Shown piece by piece: positions 5,220 to 6,398 of a stretch of 6,398 nucleotides of DNA (position 1 is its first letter; every line of letters begins with the position of its first letter). Position numbers and translations under genes: made by a program. Location of the stretch: NCBI GenBank assembly GCA_019418305.1, contig DYCA01000054.1, positions 1,942-8,339 on the forward strand. Direction: 5' to 3'. The DNA comes from Clostridiales bacterium. GTDB lineage: Bacteria > Bacillota > Clostridia > Oscillospirales > Butyricicoccaceae. The notes beneath the pieces are model-generated. The model was not told the DNA's origin and ran no database searches. It saw only the letters and a program-made list of their open reading frames with translations.

Positions 5220-5387
5220 AAGACTTTGGTTTTATAAGGAAACGCCCGTTAAACGCGGATATACATCCCCGAAATCACAGTGCTCTACCGTGGTGCGGTT
5301 CCTCTTTACCGGTCCGTTTGCTGTACAACCGGGGCGGTACTGTTCCAATGTATCACGAACAAAAACGCAAGAAAGGAGGAGAGGCAA

Positions 5388-6038
5388 ATGACCGATCCCA
5401 CAAGGGCGGCATACGAGTCCGCCCTGCATAAACTGAATGAACTATCCGGACGGCTTGCAATCGGCAGGGAGAATGATGATTACCTGCACCGTCTCGCGAA
5501 CGCCGCACAAAATGTTGCCATTGCCGCACGCGAGGTCTATGCAGAAGCCCGCGAAAAAGATCTCCTGTGCAGCAGGAAATCTTTTTCGCGGGCATGGGCA
5601 GGAGAAAGTATGGCACGGAGCAAACACGCCTCCCTGCCGGACGGGTACGCGCTGGAAGCGAGGGAAGATGGTTCGGTGGTGATCCGGCTGCCGCTGCGGC
5701 TGTCCAAGCGAAGCCACGACAGTGCCTTCGTGTGTGAACCACTCGATACCCTGCTGGCCCGCCACGCATCCGCCCTGCCCAGATTCCGGGCGTGTACGAT
5801 AGAATTTCGCCATTGCTATGCCGCGTCGCATCAGCCCGCCGATGTGCGGGACCATGATAATCTGGAAACGCGCGCGGTCCTCAACGTCATTGAGCGGTAC
5901 CTGCTCACCAGTGACAGCGGCATCTACTGCTCCAATGTCCAGACGAGCTGCTGGGGCGACAGGGATCAGACCGTGATCTGCATCCGGCCCGGCAAGATCC
6001 CGGTCTTTGAGGAGGCAGGAGAGCATGCGGATTTTTAG
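5388..6038 (+). CDS. DUF6100-like protein with a RusA-like acidic motif
   Basis: The protein has 216 aa. The ATG at 5388 has GGAGGAG 5-11 bases upstream; a longer frame back to 5280 has no such support. Residues 5-55 are helical (LHKLNELSGRLAIG, then LHRLANAAQNVAIAAREV). Residues 56-80 are a linker. Residues 83-201 are a mixed alpha/beta domain starting PDGYALEAREDGSVVIRLPL. I believe this layout is DUF6100, an uncharacterised family of clostridial mobile elements. The core motif VRDHDNLETRAVLNVIERYLLTSD (shown in part: D155, D157, N158, D176) resembles the D-x-D-N...D pattern of RusA-type Holliday-junction resolvases; this link is my inference. It overlaps the next gene by 14 bases and heads a GC-rich operon. 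An internal AGGAG (5600-5604) precedes M75 (5610), so a shorter 142 aa product is possible. Confidence 0.8.
   Translation: MTDPTRAAYESALHKLNELSGRLAIGRENDDYLHRLANAAQNVAIAAREVYAEAREKDLLCSRKSFSRAWAGESMARSKHASLPDGYALEAREDGSVVIRLPLRLSKRSHDSAFVCEPLDTLLARHASALPRFRACTIEFRHCYAASHQPADVRDHDNLETRAVLNVIERYLLTSDSGIYCSNVQTSCWGDRDQTVICIRPGKIPVFEEAGEHADF
5547..5593. repeat. 21-bp-arm palindrome inside the DUF6100-like gene
   Basis: Arms 5547-5567 and 5573-5593 pair at 20 of 21 positions around a TGCAG loop, the first 15 (GCCCGCGAAAAAGAT) without error. It is read in frame and encodes linker residues 54-69. It lies seven bases before an internal AGGAG and in-frame ATG (5610). A palindrome this good is not expected in a coding region. 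It may be an inserted palindromic element tolerated in the linker, or a control hairpin for the internal start. Confidence 0.85.
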
Positions 6039-6398
6039 AAAAAGCGCAGCATGGATCCTGCTGCAAACCGGCGTCATCTTCGGGCAGCTGCCGTATCACG
6101 CTTTAAAATTAGTGATCCGTAACTACGAACTCATGCAGGATGCGTTTCAAAAGCTGTGCCGCGCAGGATATCTGGAAGTTGTCAAAGCGACGGGGCATAA
6201 GAGTTTCTTCGTCACGGATGCCGGATTTGAAGCCTATTGCCGGATGCTGCATAAAGAGGGGCATACACCAAACAGGACAAAACCGGCGGGCACCCGCAGC
6301 CTTCCGAAAGCCATCCGGCTCAGCCGGATCAACGAAGCGAGGCTGTTCTTCGTCCTGCTTTGCGGGCGCAAGTACCGGACGTCCTTGCAGATCAAGCG
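6025..6398 (+). CDS. Winged-helix-like protein of the mobile element (partial)
   Basis: The first 124 codons are present and the gene is open at the right edge. The ATG at 6025 lies within the end of the previous gene (14-base overlap), with GGAGG at 6011-6015 and AGGAG at 6017-6021 upstream, so it is translationally coupled. Residues 5-65 read as a winged helix: helices around AAWILLQTGVIFGQ and MQDAFQKLCRAGYLEVV, then a beta hairpin ending KSFFVTDAGFEAYCRML. This is the usual form of 'LxxxGYL...yxLTdxG' DNA-binding domains. A basic linker follows (residues 78-92), then a second segment, SRINEARLFFVLLCG. Replication-relaxation and other ICE regulator families begin in this way, but too little is present to choose. 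It should act on DNA in the cytoplasm. Confidence 0.75.
   Translation, partial: MRIFRKSAAWILLQTGVIFGQLPYHALKLVIRNYELMQDAFQKLCRAGYLEVVKATGHKSFFVTDAGFEAYCRMLHKEGHTPNRTKPAGTRSLPKAIRLSRINEARLFFVLLCGRKYRTSLQIK

Larger units (their letters stand above)
4925..5387. other. 463-base gap rich in inverted repeats, no confident gene
   Basis: No frame here has convincing coding character. It holds a perfect ribosome-binding-like AGAAGGAGGTGATT (4945-4958) with no normal start codon after it, a large hairpin (4983-5039), the repeat cluster at 5112-5219, and a TATAAG box at 5233-5238 without a good -35. The last 60 bases are leader for the next gene, with GAAAGGAGGAG before its ATG. A density of dyads like this fits an origin of transfer or replication, or a leader with regulatory RNA. 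The sequence does not say which. Confidence 0.6.

Noticed and set aside
5213..5238. Promoter TTGCAA to TATAAG before the 5388 gene
   Set aside because: The spacer is only 14 bases, too short for a normal sigma-A promoter; the TATAAG box is mentioned only as a possibility.
5140..5391. 83 aa plus-strand frame in the repeat-rich gap
   Set aside because: It runs through several inverted repeats, has atypical composition and no ribosome binding site, and ends inside the next gene's start.
5442..6077. 211 aa minus-strand frame opposite the DUF6100-like gene
   Set aside because: It is an antisense shadow; the plus frame has a ribosome binding site, operon overlap and protein-like domains.

Overview
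The window looks like part of an integrated mobile element, or two nested ones, from a low-to-mid GC Firmicute of the class Clostridia, most likely a gut Oscillospiraceae/Ruminococcaceae relative. This rests on strong AGGAGG-type ribosome binding sites, GTG and TTG starts, the families present (clostridial-type large serine recombinase, tyrosine integrase, XRE repressor, a DUF6100-like protein) and a clear GC-rich/AT-rich mosaic. No rRNA, tRNA or CRISPR array was seen.

Layout. Positions 2-133 (+) are the last 43 codons of a gene that looks like a SLOG/DUF1273-type protein. It meets the next gene tail to tail across a strong two-way terminator (161-192). A GC-rich minus-strand pair follows: a tyrosine integrase (1967-798) with all catalytic residues, and 34 bases downstream a small membrane-anchored protein with a SWIM zinc-binding motif (763-209). 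The 180 bases upstream of the integrase hold a hairpin, a 12-bp palindrome and a 12-bp tandem repeat that could be recombinase binding sites.

A more AT-rich module occupies about 2100-5100. On the minus strand an XRE regulator (4333-3713) shares one base with a large serine recombinase (3713-2152). The recombinase is broken by an apparent one-base deletion at 2871/2872, inside its zinc ribbon. Its reading frame then runs through an intrinsic terminator (2194-2219). On the plus strand, from a near-consensus promoter (4433-4461), come a 53-60 aa unknown protein and an overlapping 74 aa helix-turn-helix protein that may be an excisionase or control protein. The two back-to-back promoters, with shared repeats, look like a phage-type switch in which the XRE protein controls both directions.

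Positions 4925-5387 carry no confident gene but are packed with inverted repeats, including a 25-bp-arm hairpin (4983-5039) and a nested, mutually exclusive set at 5112-5219. A GC-rich plus-strand operon then begins. First is a DUF6100-like protein (5388-6038), with a RusA-like acidic motif and an in-frame 21-bp-arm palindrome in its linker. Second, overlapping it by 14 bases, is a winged-helix-like protein (6025 to the window end).

Working together (inference): the tyrosine integrase would move the larger element, with the 74 aa HTH protein a possible directionality factor. The serine recombinase/XRE module may be a second, now damaged, recombination module nested beside it. The operon from 5388 begins the element's replication, transfer or regulation genes. 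The least explained parts are the SWIM membrane protein tied to the integrase, the hairpins at 4983-5039 and 5547-5593, and the repeat cluster at 5112-5219.
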